Source of the DNA: Qipengyuania citrea
GTDB taxonomy: Bacteria > Pseudomonadota > Alphaproteobacteria > Sphingomonadales > Sphingomonadaceae
Reading direction: 5' to 3'
DNA: 64,000 nt
Assembly (NCBI RefSeq): GCF_024171405.1
Contig: NZ_JALJZT010000002.1
Location: forward strand, 1,240,001-1,304,000
The notes below the pieces were generated by a model, which was not told the origin of the DNA, did no database searches, and worked only from the letters and a program-made list of their open reading frames with translations. Shown piece after piece: positions 44,492 through 53,026 of this stretch (within the stretch, counting starts at the first letter, position 1; each line of letters opens with the position of its first letter). A program made the translations under genes and the position numbers.

Positions 44492-44874
44492 CGCGCCGCC
44501 GCGCCTTCACCGGCTCCCCGTTCGAAGCGCGGTTCGGCTTCGCCCGCGCGGTGCGTGACGGCAATCGCATCCTCGTCGCCGGGACCGGACCGATCGAAGA
44601 TGACGGCAGTTCCACCCCGGGCGGCGCCGCGGCCGAGGCCGAACGCTGTTTCGTGCTCATCCTGCGCGCGATCGAGGAACTGGGCGGAAGCGCGAAGGAT
44701 GTTGTGCGCACGCGGATGCTGCTGACCGATCCGGCCGATCAGGAAGCGGTCGGCGAAGTCCACGCGCGGTTCTTCGGCGAGGCCCCGCCCACCGCAACGA
44801 TGGCAGGTGTGGCATGGCTCTGCCGACCGGAATGGAAAGTCGAAATCGAGGCCGAAGCAATCATCGAAGGCTGA
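44488..44874 (+). CDS. RidA family deaminase-like protein
   Basis: This 128-residue protein has RidA/YjgF family segments: VAGTGPIEDDGSSTPG, EELGGSAKDVVRTRMLLTD, and an Arg/Glu-rich C-terminus with EIEAEAIIEG. RidA hydrolyses reactive enamines or imines from amino acid metabolism to ketoacids. The key Arg is not obvious at the usual C-terminal position, so it may belong to a divergent subgroup. It overlaps the I78 gene. Confidence 0.85.
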   Translation: MTRRRAFTGSPFEARFGFARAVRDGNRILVAGTGPIEDDGSSTPGGAAAEAERCFVLILRAIEELGGSAKDVVRTRMLLTDPADQEAVGEVHARFFGEAPPTATMAGVAWLCRPEWKVEIEAEAIIEG

Positions 44875-44922
44875 CCGCAGCAGCCCTTTTCACGCCCCCT
44901 CACCACCGCTAGGTCACCCGCC

Positions 44923-46068
44923 ATGACAGGACAATTCCAGCTTACCGAAGAGCAGCTCGCGATACAGGAAGTGGCGCAGCGCTTCACTGCCGACAACATC
45001 ACTCCGCATGCCGGCGAATGGGACCAGACGTCGCATTTCCCGGTCGATGTGATCAAGCAGAGCGCGGAGCTCGGCTTCGGCGCAATCTATGTGTCCGAGG
45101 AAGCCGGCGGTATCGGCCTGGGGCGTCTCGAAGCGGCGCTGATCATGGAGGCCATGGCCTATGGCTGCCCTGCGACCAGCTCGTTCATCTCGATCCACAA
45201 CATGGCCGCCTGGATGATCGACCGTTTCGGGGGCGAGGAACTGAAAGGCCGCTACCTGCCCGAGCTCGTCACCATGGACACGATCGCCAGCTATGCACTG
45301 ACCGAACCTGGCAGCGGATCCGACGCAGCGGGGCTCAAGACCAGCGCCAGGCTCGATGGCGATCACTACGTGCTCAACGGCACCAAGCAGTTCATCTCGG
45401 GTGCGGGCTTCAACGACGTCTATGTCACCATGGTTCGCACGGGCGAGCACAAGACCAAGGGCATCACCTGCCTGGTGATCGACAAGGACACCCCCGGCGT
45501 GTCCTTCGGCAAGCCGGAGAAGAAGCTCGGCTGGAATGCCAGCCCGACCGCGCAGCTGATCTTCGAGGATGCACGGGTGCCCGTCGCCAACCGCGTCGGC
45601 CCCGAAGGCGACGGCTTCCGCTATGCCATGATGGGGCTCGACGGCGGCCGCCTGAACATCGGCGCCTGCTCGCTCGGCGGGGCGCAGCGCTGTCTCGACG
45701 AGGCGGTGAAGTACACCAAGGAACGCCAGCAGTTCGGCCAGGCGATCGCCGATTTCCAGAACACGCAGTTCATGCTCGCCGACATGGCGACCGAATTGGA
45801 AGCGGCGCGCGCGCTGCTCTATCTCGCGGCCGCGAAGGTCACCGACAACGCGCCCGACAAGAGCAAGTTCTCCGCCATGGCCAAGCGGCTGGCGACCGAT
45901 AGCGGCAGCAATGTCGTCAACAATGCGCTGCAATTGTTCGGCGGCTATGGCTATCTGAAAGAATACCCCATCGAACGCTTCTGGCGCGATCTGCGCGTCC
46001 ATTCGATCCTCGAAGGCACCAACCAGGTCATGCGCATGATCGTGGGCCGGGAGATGCTGCGCCAATGA
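44923..46068 (+). CDS. Acyl-CoA dehydrogenase (isobutyryl-CoA dehydrogenase-like)
   Basis: This 381-residue flavoenzyme has segments for FAD and acyl-CoA, YALTEPGSGSDAAGLKT and KKLGWNASPTAQLIF, and a catalytic-base region near YLKEYPIERFWRDLRV. In this cluster it most likely converts isobutyryl-CoA to methacrylyl-CoA, the second step of valine catabolism after the oxo-acid dehydrogenase. It overlaps the next gene by ATGA. A branched-chain acyl-CoA role other than isobutyryl is the alternative. Confidence 0.9.
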   Translation: MTGQFQLTEEQLAIQEVAQRFTADNITPHAGEWDQTSHFPVDVIKQSAELGFGAIYVSEEAGGIGLGRLEAALIMEAMAYGCPATSSFISIHNMAAWMIDRFGGEELKGRYLPELVTMDTIASYALTEPGSGSDAAGLKTSARLDGDHYVLNGTKQFISGAGFNDVYVTMVRTGEHKTKGITCLVIDKDTPGVSFGKPEKKLGWNASPTAQLIFEDARVPVANRVGPEGDGFRYAMMGLDGGRLNIGACSLGGAQRCLDEAVKYTKERQQFGQAIADFQNTQFMLADMATELEAARALLYLAAAKVTDNAPDKSKFSAMAKRLATDSGSNVVNNALQLFGGYGYLKEYPIERFWRDLRVHSILEGTNQVMRMIVGREMLRQ

Positions 46069-47123
46069 CCGAAACCGTCGACATTCACACCCACACCCAT
46101 GGCCGCACCGGCCATCTCTCGCTCAACCGCCCCAAGGCGCTGCATGCGCTGACGCTCGACATGTGCCATGCGATGAGCGCGGCGCTCGCCGATTGGGCGG
46201 GCGACGACGGCGTCGAGGCCGTCATCCTCGACCATGCCGAGGGGCGCGGCTTCTGCGCGGGGGGCGACATCAATCTGCTGCGCCATTCCGCGCTCAACGA
46301 TGGCGGGAAAAGCGGCCGCGAGTTCTTCCACGACGAATACCGGCTCAACCACCAGATGTTCGAATACGGCAAGCCGATCGTGGCCTTCATGGACGGCATC
46401 ACCATGGGCGGCGGCGTCGGTATCGCGCTGCCGTGCAAATATCGCGTCGCGACCGAGAACACGCGCTTTGCCATGCCCGAAAGCGGCATCGGCCTGTTCC
46501 CCGATGTGGGCGGCGGCTGGCACCTGTCGCGGCTGGGCGGGCGCTTGGGCCAGTTCCTCGCGCTGACCGGTGCGCGGCTCGACGGTGCGGAATGCGTCTG
46601 GGCGGGTATCGCCACGCATTACCTGCCGGCTGAGAAACTCGCCGAAGCCAAGGCGCGGATTATCGAGCATCCCGACCGGATCGGCGGGATCCTGTCCGAA
46701 CTTTCCACCACCGCGCCGCCCGCACGGCTGGAAGAGAATGCCGCGCTGATCAAGAAGCACTTTGCCTCGGATCGCTATGAGGACATCCTCGCCAGCCTCG
46801 AGGCAGACGACAGCGAATGGGCGGCGAAGGAACTCGCCACGCTGCGCGGCAAGAGCCCGCAGACCTGCAAGGTCGCGCTGCGCCAGCTGAGCGAGAGCGA
46901 ACAGCTCGGCAGCTTCGCCGACAACATGCGCATGGAATATCGCATCGCCAGCCGCGTGCTGACCCGGCCCGATTTCGCCGAGGGCGTGCGCGCGGTGATC
47001 GTCGACAAGACGAACGACCCGAAGTGGAACCCCGCAACCCCCGAGGACGTAAGCGAAGAACTGATCGACAGCATCTTCGCCCCGCTTCCCGAGGGCGAGG
47101 AATGGACGCCGCTCGAACGGTGA
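46065..47123 (+). CDS. 3-hydroxyisobutyryl-CoA hydrolase
   Basis: This 352-residue member of the crotonase superfamily is longer than enoyl-CoA hydratases (about 260). The oxyanion-hole segments are GRGFCAGGDINLL and FMDGITMGGGVGIAL, and PESGIGLFPDVGGGW is the hydrolase-type signature with the catalytic Glu/Asp. It cleaves 3-hydroxyisobutyryl-CoA to the free acid. It overlaps the acyl-CoA dehydrogenase by ATGA; the repeat at 47128 follows immediately. Confidence 0.9.
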   Translation: MTETVDIHTHTHGRTGHLSLNRPKALHALTLDMCHAMSAALADWAGDDGVEAVILDHAEGRGFCAGGDINLLRHSALNDGGKSGREFFHDEYRLNHQMFEYGKPIVAFMDGITMGGGVGIALPCKYRVATENTRFAMPESGIGLFPDVGGGWHLSRLGGRLGQFLALTGARLDGAECVWAGIATHYLPAEKLAEAKARIIEHPDRIGGILSELSTTAPPARLEENAALIKKHFASDRYEDILASLEADDSEWAAKELATLRGKSPQTCKVALRQLSESEQLGSFADNMRMEYRIASRVLTRPDFAEGVRAVIVDKTNDPKWNPATPEDVSEELIDSIFAPLPEGEEWTPLER

Positions 47124-47127
47124 TATT

Positions 47128-47217
47128 CGTCGCCCCTGCGCAGGCAGGGGCCCATACGCCGTTGCGGTTCCGCGCGGCCGACAAGTCATCTAGGCTCCTG
47201 CCTTCGCAGGAGAGACG
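47128..47217. repeat. Imperfect inverted intergenic repeat
   Basis: The arm at 47128-47152 pairs with 47193-47217 with about four mismatches. Each arm folds alone: CCCCTG-CAGGGG and CTCCTG-CAGGAG. Its frame reads VAPAQAGAH, another dispersed-repeat fingerprint. It sits between the hydrolase and the enoyl-CoA hydratase and is distinct in sequence from the element at 13199. Confidence 0.75.
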
Positions 47218-47228
47218 TGGAGAGAACA

Positions 47229-48011
47229 TTGGCTTACGAAACCATCACCGTCGAACAGCGGGACGCGGTCACGCTGATCACGCTCAACCGTCCCAAGGCG
47301 CTCAATGCGCTCAACAGCACGATCCTGAAGGAATTGACCGAGGCCTTCGCCGCCTATGAAGCGGACAAGAGCCAGCTTTGTGCAGTCCTGACCGGTTCGG
47401 GCGACAAGGCTTTCGCCGCGGGCGCGGACATCAAGGAAATGAGCGAGAAGGCCGCGGCCGATTTCTACCTCGAGGATTTCTTCAGCCCCTGGACCAGCGA
47501 GATCGTCAAGAAGACGCGCAAGCCGTGGATCGCGGCGGTCAATGGCTTCGCGCTGGGTGGCGGCTGCGAGCTCGCCATGATGGCCGATTTCATCATCGCG
47601 AGCGAAAACGCCAAGTTCGGCCAGCCCGAGATCAAGCTGGGCGTTGCGCCGGGCATGGGCGGATCGCAGCGCCTGACCAGGGCGGTCGGCAAGTCGAAGG
47701 CGATGGAGATGTGCCTCACCGGCCGGATGATGGACGCCGCGGAAGCCGAGCGCAGCAATCTGGTCGCGCGCGTCGTGCCGCATGACACGCTGCTCGACGA
47801 AGCGCTGAAGACCGCCGCGCAGATCGCCAGCATGCCGCCGATGGCGGCGATCGCAAACAAGGAAATGGTCAATGCGGCCTTCGAAACCAGCCTCGACCAG
47901 GGCCTGATCATCGAACGCCGTATCTTCCAGATCCTCGCTGCGAGCGAGGACAAGGCCGAAGGCATGGCCGCCTTTGTCGAGAAGCGCGAAGGCAAGTGGA
48001 AGGGGCGGTAA
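47229..48011 (+). CDS. Enoyl-CoA hydratase (valine cluster)
   Basis: This 260-residue protein has [16 protein letters not shown] (first oxyanion loop) and [18 protein letters not shown] with the catalytic Glu region near [18 protein letters not shown]. It hydrates methacrylyl-CoA to 3-hydroxyisobutyryl-CoA in this setting. TTG at 47229 (GGAGAG four bases upstream) gives the usual N-terminus. GTG at 47217 would fall on the repeat arm and is less likely. Confidence 0.9.
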   Translation: MAYETITVEQRDAVTLITLNRPKALNALNSTILKELTEAFAAYEADKSQLCAVLTGSGDKAFAAGADIKEMSEKAAADFYLEDFFSPWTSEIVKKTRKPWIAAVNGFALGGGCELAMMADFIIASENAKFGQPEIKLGVAPGMGGSQRLTRAVGKSKAMEMCLTGRMMDAAEAERSNLVARVVPHDTLLDEALKTAAQIASMPPMAAIANKEMVNAAFETSLDQGLIIERRIFQILAASEDKAEGMAAFVEKREGKWKGR

Positions 48012-48242
48012 GCCACTGGTGCGAAAGCACCGCTTTCCTACGCCCCCGCGAAACTGTTAAGCCCGTTTCCGGCGGGGCGGTTGCCACCTGGACCGGGGGG
48101 GGCGTCATATTGGCAAAGCTGTCGCCTTCGCCCCAAAAATCTACCAGAATTCAGCATCTTGCGATGTTGGATTGGGGCGACACACTGTCGCCTTTGTCGC
48201 CCGAATGTCGCCAGGGGACAGCAATTTGCGAGAGGATAGATC
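48012..48242. promoter_or_regulatory. Control region with GGCGACA/TGTCGCC repeats upstream of mmsB
   Basis: This 231-base gap holds a GGTGC-GAAA-GCACC hairpin near 48017 and TGTCGCC at 48120-48126, 48186-48192, 48195-48201 and 48206-48212. The 48186 copy pairs perfectly with GGCGACA at 48176-48182 (three-base loop). The clustered heptamers, spaced 9 and 11 bases start to start, look like regulator sites or a hairpin ahead of mmsB. Confidence 0.55.
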
Positions 48243-49109
48243 ATGAAAATCGCCTTTATCGGCCTCGGCAATATGGGTGGCGGGATGGCCGCCAACCTCG
48301 TCAAGGCGGGGCATGCCGTGAACGCCTTCGACCTTTCGGAAGGAGCACTCGCGACAGCTAAGGACAACGGCTGCACGCCCTTCACCGACGCTTCCGAGGC
48401 CGTACAAGGCGTCGATGCGGTGGTTTCAATGCTGCCCAATGGCGGGATCGTGAAGTCGGTTTACGAAAGCAGCGTGATCGGCAAGGCGCCCGCAGGCGCG
48501 GTGCTGCTCGACTGCTCGACCATCGATGTCGCCACCGCGAAGGAGGTCATCGCCAAGGCCGAAGCCGCCGGTTACGACATGGTCGATGCGCCGGTTTCGG
48601 GCGGCATCGCTGCGGCGAATGGCGGCACGCTGACCTTCATGGTCGGCGGCACCGAAACGGCGTTCAAGCGCGCCGAAGAGGTGCTCAACGCGATGGGCAA
48701 GGCGGTGATCCACGCGGGCGATGCAGGCGCGGGCCAGACCGCCAAGATCTGCAACAACATGCTGCTCGCCATCTCGATGATCGGCACCGCCGAGGCAATG
48801 AAGATGGCCGAGAAGCTCGGGCTCGATCCGCAGAAATTCTACGAGATCAGTTCGCAGTCCTCGGGCTATTGCTGGTCGCTCAATGCCTACACCCCCCTGC
48901 CCGGCGTCGGCGTCGAAAGCCCGGCGGACAAGGACTACCAGGGCGGCTTCGCCACCGGACTGATGCTCAAGGATCTCAAGCTGGCGATGGAAGCGGCCGA
49001 GACCGCCGATGCCTCGACCCCGTTGGGTCGCCACGCGAAGGAGCTTTACGAGCAATTCGCCGAGGATAATGCCGGGCTCGATTTCAGCGCGATCATCAAG
49101 ACGCTCTGA
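48243..49109 (+). CDS. mmsB: 3-hydroxyisobutyrate dehydrogenase
   Basis: This 288-residue protein has an N-terminal NAD-binding fold (FIGLGNMGGGMAANLVKAGH), the substrate loop APVSGGIAAANGGTL, and the catalytic Lys in GAGQTAKICNNMLLA. It oxidises 3-hydroxyisobutyrate to methylmalonate semialdehyde, which feeds mmsA at 42173. The upstream AGAGGA supports the ATG. Its last 14 bases overlap the convergent Nmad3-like gene. Confidence 0.94.
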   Translation: MKIAFIGLGNMGGGMAANLVKAGHAVNAFDLSEGALATAKDNGCTPFTDASEAVQGVDAVVSMLPNGGIVKSVYESSVIGKAPAGAVLLDCSTIDVATAKEVIAKAEAAGYDMVDAPVSGGIAAANGGTLTFMVGGTETAFKRAEEVLNAMGKAVIHAGDAGAGQTAKICNNMLLAISMIGTAEAMKMAEKLGLDPQKFYEISSQSSGYCWSLNAYTPLPGVGVESPADKDYQGGFATGLMLKDLKLAMEAAETADASTPLGRHAKELYEQFAEDNAGLDFSAIIKTL

Positions 49110-49818
49110 TCTCTTCCAGCACCCGCGCGAGCCATTCGCGCGGGGCATTGCGGCGGCCGATATCGGCAACGAATTCCTGCCCGCGCGCAACGCTCTTGAG
49201 CCGACCGCCGCGCAGCCAGCGGTCGGCGCGGTCGTGATAGCTCAGCCCGCCGCGCTTCAACCACGCCGGGCGCGACCATAGCGATGGTGGGCCTTCGGGC
49301 GCCGTCAGCCGCAGCGCATTGCTCGCCCGCCGGGCTTCCACGCCGGGCCCCGCATAGATCACGTCGTTGCGCGCATGAAGCGCCAGCGCATGCGGATGGC
49401 CGCGCGCGACCAGATAGTCGGGTGCACCCTGCGCAAGATGGGTGATTTCGGCCACTTCGAGATAGCCGAATATCCGGTGGTGGAGATCGCCGCGATCCTC
49501 GCGGAACAGGCCGAAGAACAGGAACACATCCCCCGGCCCCACACCCCGGTTCGCCAGATGGGTCTGCGCCGCGCCGCACTGGCCGAACAGGCAGGTCCCA
49601 TCGGCGAGGAACATCGGGTCGTGGTGGCACAATGTCTTTGCATCGACACGCCCGCGGCTGGCCCGCGCTGCCAATTCGCCCAGCCCGAGATCGCCATAGC
49701 TGGTGCGCGAGGCGGTGCCCGCAGGGATCGGCAAGCTGACCGGTCGCCCGCCCACGATTGGCGACGGTCCGCCGCCCGAAGCGCTGTCGAACCCCTTGCG
49801 GGAGAAGATAATTCGCAC
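49096..49818 (-). CDS. Nmad3-like putative nucleotide-modification protein
   Basis: This 240-residue protein starts at GTG 49818. It begins VRIIFSRKGFDSASGGGPSP and contains GQCGAAQTHLANRGVGPGDVFLFFGLFR, the pattern I associate with nucleotide modification associated domain 3, a group predicted from phage and mobile-element contexts. A later YLVARGHPHALALHARNDVIYAG segment is also typical. No partner modification gene is adjacent. It is convergent with mmsB and divergent from the nucleotidyltransferase gene. An alternative is simply a conserved hypothetical protein. Confidence 0.68.
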   Translation of the reverse strand: MRIIFSRKGFDSASGGGPSPIVGGRPVSLPIPAGTASRTSYGDLGLGELAARASRGRVDAKTLCHHDPMFLADGTCLFGQCGAAQTHLANRGVGPGDVFLFFGLFREDRGDLHHRIFGYLEVAEITHLAQGAPDYLVARGHPHALALHARNDVIYAGPGVEARRASNALRLTAPEGPPSLWSRPAWLKRGGLSYHDRADRWLRGGRLKSVARGQEFVADIGRRNAPREWLARVLEEIRAS

Positions 49819-49882
49819 GCCATCCCCGTGCCTTAAGCGCGCGGCAGTGACAACCGCGCCGTTCGGCCCTATTTGCGCGCCC

Positions 49883-50692
49883 ATGACACACGACAACAAT
49901 GGCAAGGTCACCGCGCTGATCATGGCGGGCAAGCGTTCGGGCGTGCTCGATCCACTCGCCGAGCGCGCCAATGTGGCCCAGAAATGCGTCGTTCCCGTCG
50001 GCGGCATGCCGATGGTCGAGCGCGTGGTGATGAATGTCGCCGCGAGCCCGCGCATCGGCGAAATCCGCGTGGTGGCGCATGAGGTTGACGAGATCGCCGC
50101 CATTCCCTCGATCGCCAAGCTCCAGGCCGAAGGCCGGCTGGTGTTCAAACCGGGCGCGTTCAATCTCGTCGACAGCGTCTTTGCCGGGGCCGAGGGTGCG
50201 GACTATCCGATCCTCATCACCACTGCCGACAACTGCCTGTGGCTGCCCGAGGACTTTACCGAATTCGCCGACAAGGCAATCGCCAGCGGTGCGGGCGCTG
50301 CGGCTGCGCTGGCGCACAAGGAAGACGTGCAGGCCGCAGACCCCGAAGGGCAGAAGAAGTTCTACGAATTTTCCGATGGCGGCTATTCGAATTGCAATGC
50401 CTATTGGATCGGCACCCCGCAGGCGCTCGCGGCGGCCGAGATCATGCGCGGCGGCGGGCAGTTCGTGAAGTTCCCGAAGCGCATCGCCAAGGCTTTCGGC
50501 GTGATCAATCTGATCCGCTTCTTCCTCGGCTGGGGCACCAAGGAAAAGCTCTTCGCGCAGGTTTCGCGCCGGTTCGGCTTCGCCATGGTGCCGATCGAAA
50601 TGAGCCACGGGCACTGCGCCATCGATGTCGACAACGAGCGGACGTTCCAGGTCACCGAAAAGCTGCTGACCAAGCGGCTCGCCACTATCTGA
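49883..50692 (+). CDS. MobA/IspD-like nucleotidyltransferase
   Basis: This 269-residue protein carries a nucleotidyltransferase N-terminus, ALIMAGKRSGVLDPLAE, somewhat different from the usual AAGxGxR loop, with VQKC-like AQKCVVPVGGMPMVERVV and the metal Asp in LITTADNCLWLPED. The rest is unlike MobA and may hold a sugar- or polyol-phosphate site. The next gene, 16 bases downstream, is a polysaccharide flippase, so a nucleotide-activated headgroup or sugar is likely. The exact substrate cannot be told. Confidence 0.75.
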   Translation: MTHDNNGKVTALIMAGKRSGVLDPLAERANVAQKCVVPVGGMPMVERVVMNVAASPRIGEIRVVAHEVDEIAAIPSIAKLQAEGRLVFKPGAFNLVDSVFAGAEGADYPILITTADNCLWLPEDFTEFADKAIASGAGAAAALAHKEDVQAADPEGQKKFYEFSDGGYSNCNAYWIGTPQALAAAEIMRGGGQFVKFPKRIAKAFGVINLIRFFLGWGTKEKLFAQVSRRFGFAMVPIEMSHGHCAIDVDNERTFQVTEKLLTKRLATI

Positions 50693-50708
50693 CGCTGTCG
50701 GCCGGACG

Positions 50709-51977
50709 ATGCATCGCCTGCTCCGCAATATCGGTTGGTTGCTGACCGGGCGCGGCCTCAACGCCGTTTTGAGCATCATCTACCTGGCGCTCGCCACGCG
50801 GACGCTGGGGCTCGACCATTTCGGCTATTTCGCGATCATCCTCGCGCTGGGACAGACGGTCACCGGGCTGGCCAATTTCCAGACCTGGCAATTCGTCGTG
50901 CGCTGGGGCGCGGACGAGGACGGGCCCGCCGATGCGACCGGCTTCGCGATTGCGCTCGACCTGCTGTCGGTTGCACTGGGCCTCGTGCTGGCAGCCGCGC
51001 TGGTGGGGAGCGCACCGCTCTGGCTGCCGCTGCCCGACGAGCTGTTACCGGTGGCCTTCGGCTATTGCGTGATCTCGCTGCTCGCGATCCGCACCACCCC
51101 CACCGGCCTGCTGCGGCTGCGCTTCGCCTATGCACGCACCACCGCGGCCGAAGCGGTGCAGCCGGTGGTGCGCGCGGCGGGCGCGGCAGCTGCCGCAATC
51201 GCCATGCCGACCGTGACCGGCTTTATCCTCGCCTGGGCCGCCGCAGAAATCGCGGTGGCCGTATCCTTGTGGATCGCGGCCGGCCGGCTCGAGCGGATCA
51301 ACTTCTCGCGCATCAGCCTGCGTCATATTCCGCGCGCGCATCCGGGTGCCTGGCGCTTCGTCTGGTCGACCAATATGTCGGGCAGCCTCAATGTCGGCGC
51401 CAAGCAGGTGCTGATCCTGCTGGTCGGCGCAATCGGCGGCGAAACCGCAGCAGGCGGGTACCGCGTTGCCAGCCAGCTGGGACAAGCGCTCGTCAGCCTC
51501 GCGCAGACGGTCTCCAAGGCGATCTATCCCGAACTGGTCCATGCCCGGGAAACGGCGCATGACATGGCCCGGCGGATGGCCAATATCGCGCTGATCGCCG
51601 GGGTGCTGGCGGTGCTGGTAACGCTGTTCTTCGGCCGCACCGCGCTGGTCCTGATCGCGGGGCCCGAATTCCGCGTGTTCTGGACCATGGTGATCCTTGC
51701 CATCGCCGGCGCGATCGAACTCGTCGGGGCCAGTCTCGAATCGCTGCTGGTCAGCGCGGGCCGGGCAGGCACCGCCTTCCTGATCCGCGCAATTCCCACG
51801 ATCATCGGCCTGGCGCTGCTCGAAGTGGCGATGGGCTGGAACGGGCTGAAGGGCGCTGCCTTCACCGTCATGGGCGCATCCGCGCTGTCGGTGCTCGGCT
51901 TCTGGGTCGCGATCATCTCGCTGGCGCAGATCACGATCACCGTGAAGCCCGCACCCGAGCTGCCGCCCAAGGGTTAG
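50709..51977 (+). CDS. Polysaccharide/lipid flippase (Wzx/MATE-like)
   Basis: This 422-residue protein has about 12 membrane helices. The pattern LGLDHFGYFAIILALGQTV near residue 35 and charged helices such as WRFVWSTNMSGSLNVGAKQ are typical of polysaccharide biosynthesis exporters, which flip lipid-linked glycans across the inner membrane. It follows the nucleotidyltransferase closely, so both may serve one glycolipid. Its stop shares TTAG with the convergent TPR gene. Confidence 0.82.
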   Translation: MHRLLRNIGWLLTGRGLNAVLSIIYLALATRTLGLDHFGYFAIILALGQTVTGLANFQTWQFVVRWGADEDGPADATGFAIALDLLSVALGLVLAAALVGSAPLWLPLPDELLPVAFGYCVISLLAIRTTPTGLLRLRFAYARTTAAEAVQPVVRAAGAAAAAIAMPTVTGFILAWAAAEIAVAVSLWIAAGRLERINFSRISLRHIPRAHPGAWRFVWSTNMSGSLNVGAKQVLILLVGAIGGETAAGGYRVASQLGQALVSLAQTVSKAIYPELVHARETAHDMARRMANIALIAGVLAVLVTLFFGRTALVLIAGPEFRVFWTMVILAIAGAIELVGASLESLLVSAGRAGTAFLIRAIPTIIGLALLEVAMGWNGLKGAAFTVMGASALSVLGFWVAIISLAQITITVKPAPELPPKG

Positions 51978-52900
51978 CGAATTCCGAGCGCTTCCGCTTC
52001 GGCGCGCAGCCTTGCGGCGGCGGAGGGATTGGCCGCGACCGCATCGCTCAGCGCCTTGCGCGCGCGATCAGGCTGACCCAGCGTGGTGCGCGACCGCATC
52101 AGCATCACCCACCCGTCGAGGTTCGACGGATCGGCGACCAGCTTCTGTTCGAGGCTGGCGACCATGCCTTCGGCCATCTGGCGCTGCTCGCCCGGGGGCA
52201 TTTGCGAAGCGGCGGCGAGCTGTGCCGCGTTCGGCCCGGGAATCGCGCCGGTCGCGGTCAGCCCCGCGCCTGTCGCTGCGGGGACTGACCGCGCAGCCTG
52301 CGCGCGTTCGAGCCGCGGAGCGACCTCGAGCTTGTTGATCGTCGCCACCTGCTCGATCGTCCGCGCCAGATCGGCTTCCCACGGCGCGCCCGGCGGCGTG
52401 TCTTCGAGCAGGGCGAGCCACGCGGCAATCGCGCCTTCGTGGTCGCCATCGAGATCGCGCTTCACGGCAAGGAAATAGCGCGCCCGCGGATCTGCCGGAT
52501 CGAGCGCGATTGCGCGGCGGAAAGCGGCGAGCGCTTCGGGCGGCAGCGGATCGCGCTTGCTGTCCATCACCAGCGCTTCACCGTATGCCGACCACAGTAC
52601 TGCAGTGTCGGGTTCGAGCGCAGTGGCTTCGCGGTAGGCCGTGGCCGCCGCGCCGAATTCACCGCGTCCATAGCGGGTGAAACCCAATTCCTGCCATGCC
52701 GCGGCATCGCCGGGTTCTTCGGCAACGCGCGCCTCGAGCGCTTCGAGCGCTTCGAGCGGTGTGGCCGCAGGCGATTCGTCCGTATCGGCATCAGCCCCGT
52801 CGAGCGCGCGGTAGCCAACCGCTGCGAGGATGGCTGCCAGCGCCAGGCCGAACAGCAGCACACCCCCTGTCACGCGGTTGCCGGTCTTTTTCTCGCCCAT
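51974..52900 (-). CDS. CcmI/NrfG-like TPR protein of cytochrome c biogenesis
   Basis: This 308-residue protein starts at ATG 52900; an adjacent GTG at 52903 is less likely. A single N-terminal helix (VTGGVLLFGLALAAILAAVGY) anchors it, followed by periplasmic TPR repeats such as AWQELGFTRYGRGEFGAAAT, and a C-terminal domain with NLDGWVMLMRSRTTLGQPDRA. This matches CcmI/CycH and NrfG, which hold apocytochromes for haem ligation. Its placement beside two decahaem cytochrome operons fits. It is divergent from the redox operon. Confidence 0.75.
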   Translation of the reverse strand: MGEKKTGNRVTGGVLLFGLALAAILAAVGYRALDGADADTDESPAATPLEALEALEARVAEEPGDAAAWQELGFTRYGRGEFGAAATAYREATALEPDTAVLWSAYGEALVMDSKRDPLPPEALAAFRRAIALDPADPRARYFLAVKRDLDGDHEGAIAAWLALLEDTPPGAPWEADLARTIEQVATINKLEVAPRLERAQAARSVPAATGAGLTATGAIPGPNAAQLAAASQMPPGEQRQMAEGMVASLEQKLVADPSNLDGWVMLMRSRTTLGQPDRARKALSDAVAANPSAAARLRAEAEALGIR

Positions 52901-52947
52901 CACGTCCCCCTTGCCCGCTGGCTATCGCGGCTGGGCCCGACAAGCAA

Positions 52948-52975
52948 TTGCCACCGCTTGAGTTTTGCCTATGAT
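52948..52975 (+). promoter_or_regulatory. Candidate sigma-70-type promoter of the redox operon
   Basis: TTGCCA at 52948-52953 and TATGAT at 52970-52975 are separated by 16 bases. The predicted start lies about 45 bases ahead of the TTG start at 53027, with GGGGGGA as ribosome site. This is the only good consensus pair in the 126-base divergent gap. Confidence 0.45.
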
Positions 52976-53026
52976 GCCGCCTCATAACAAAATACGGGTT
53001 CGCAAGCCTCCGGGGGGGATTGCGGT

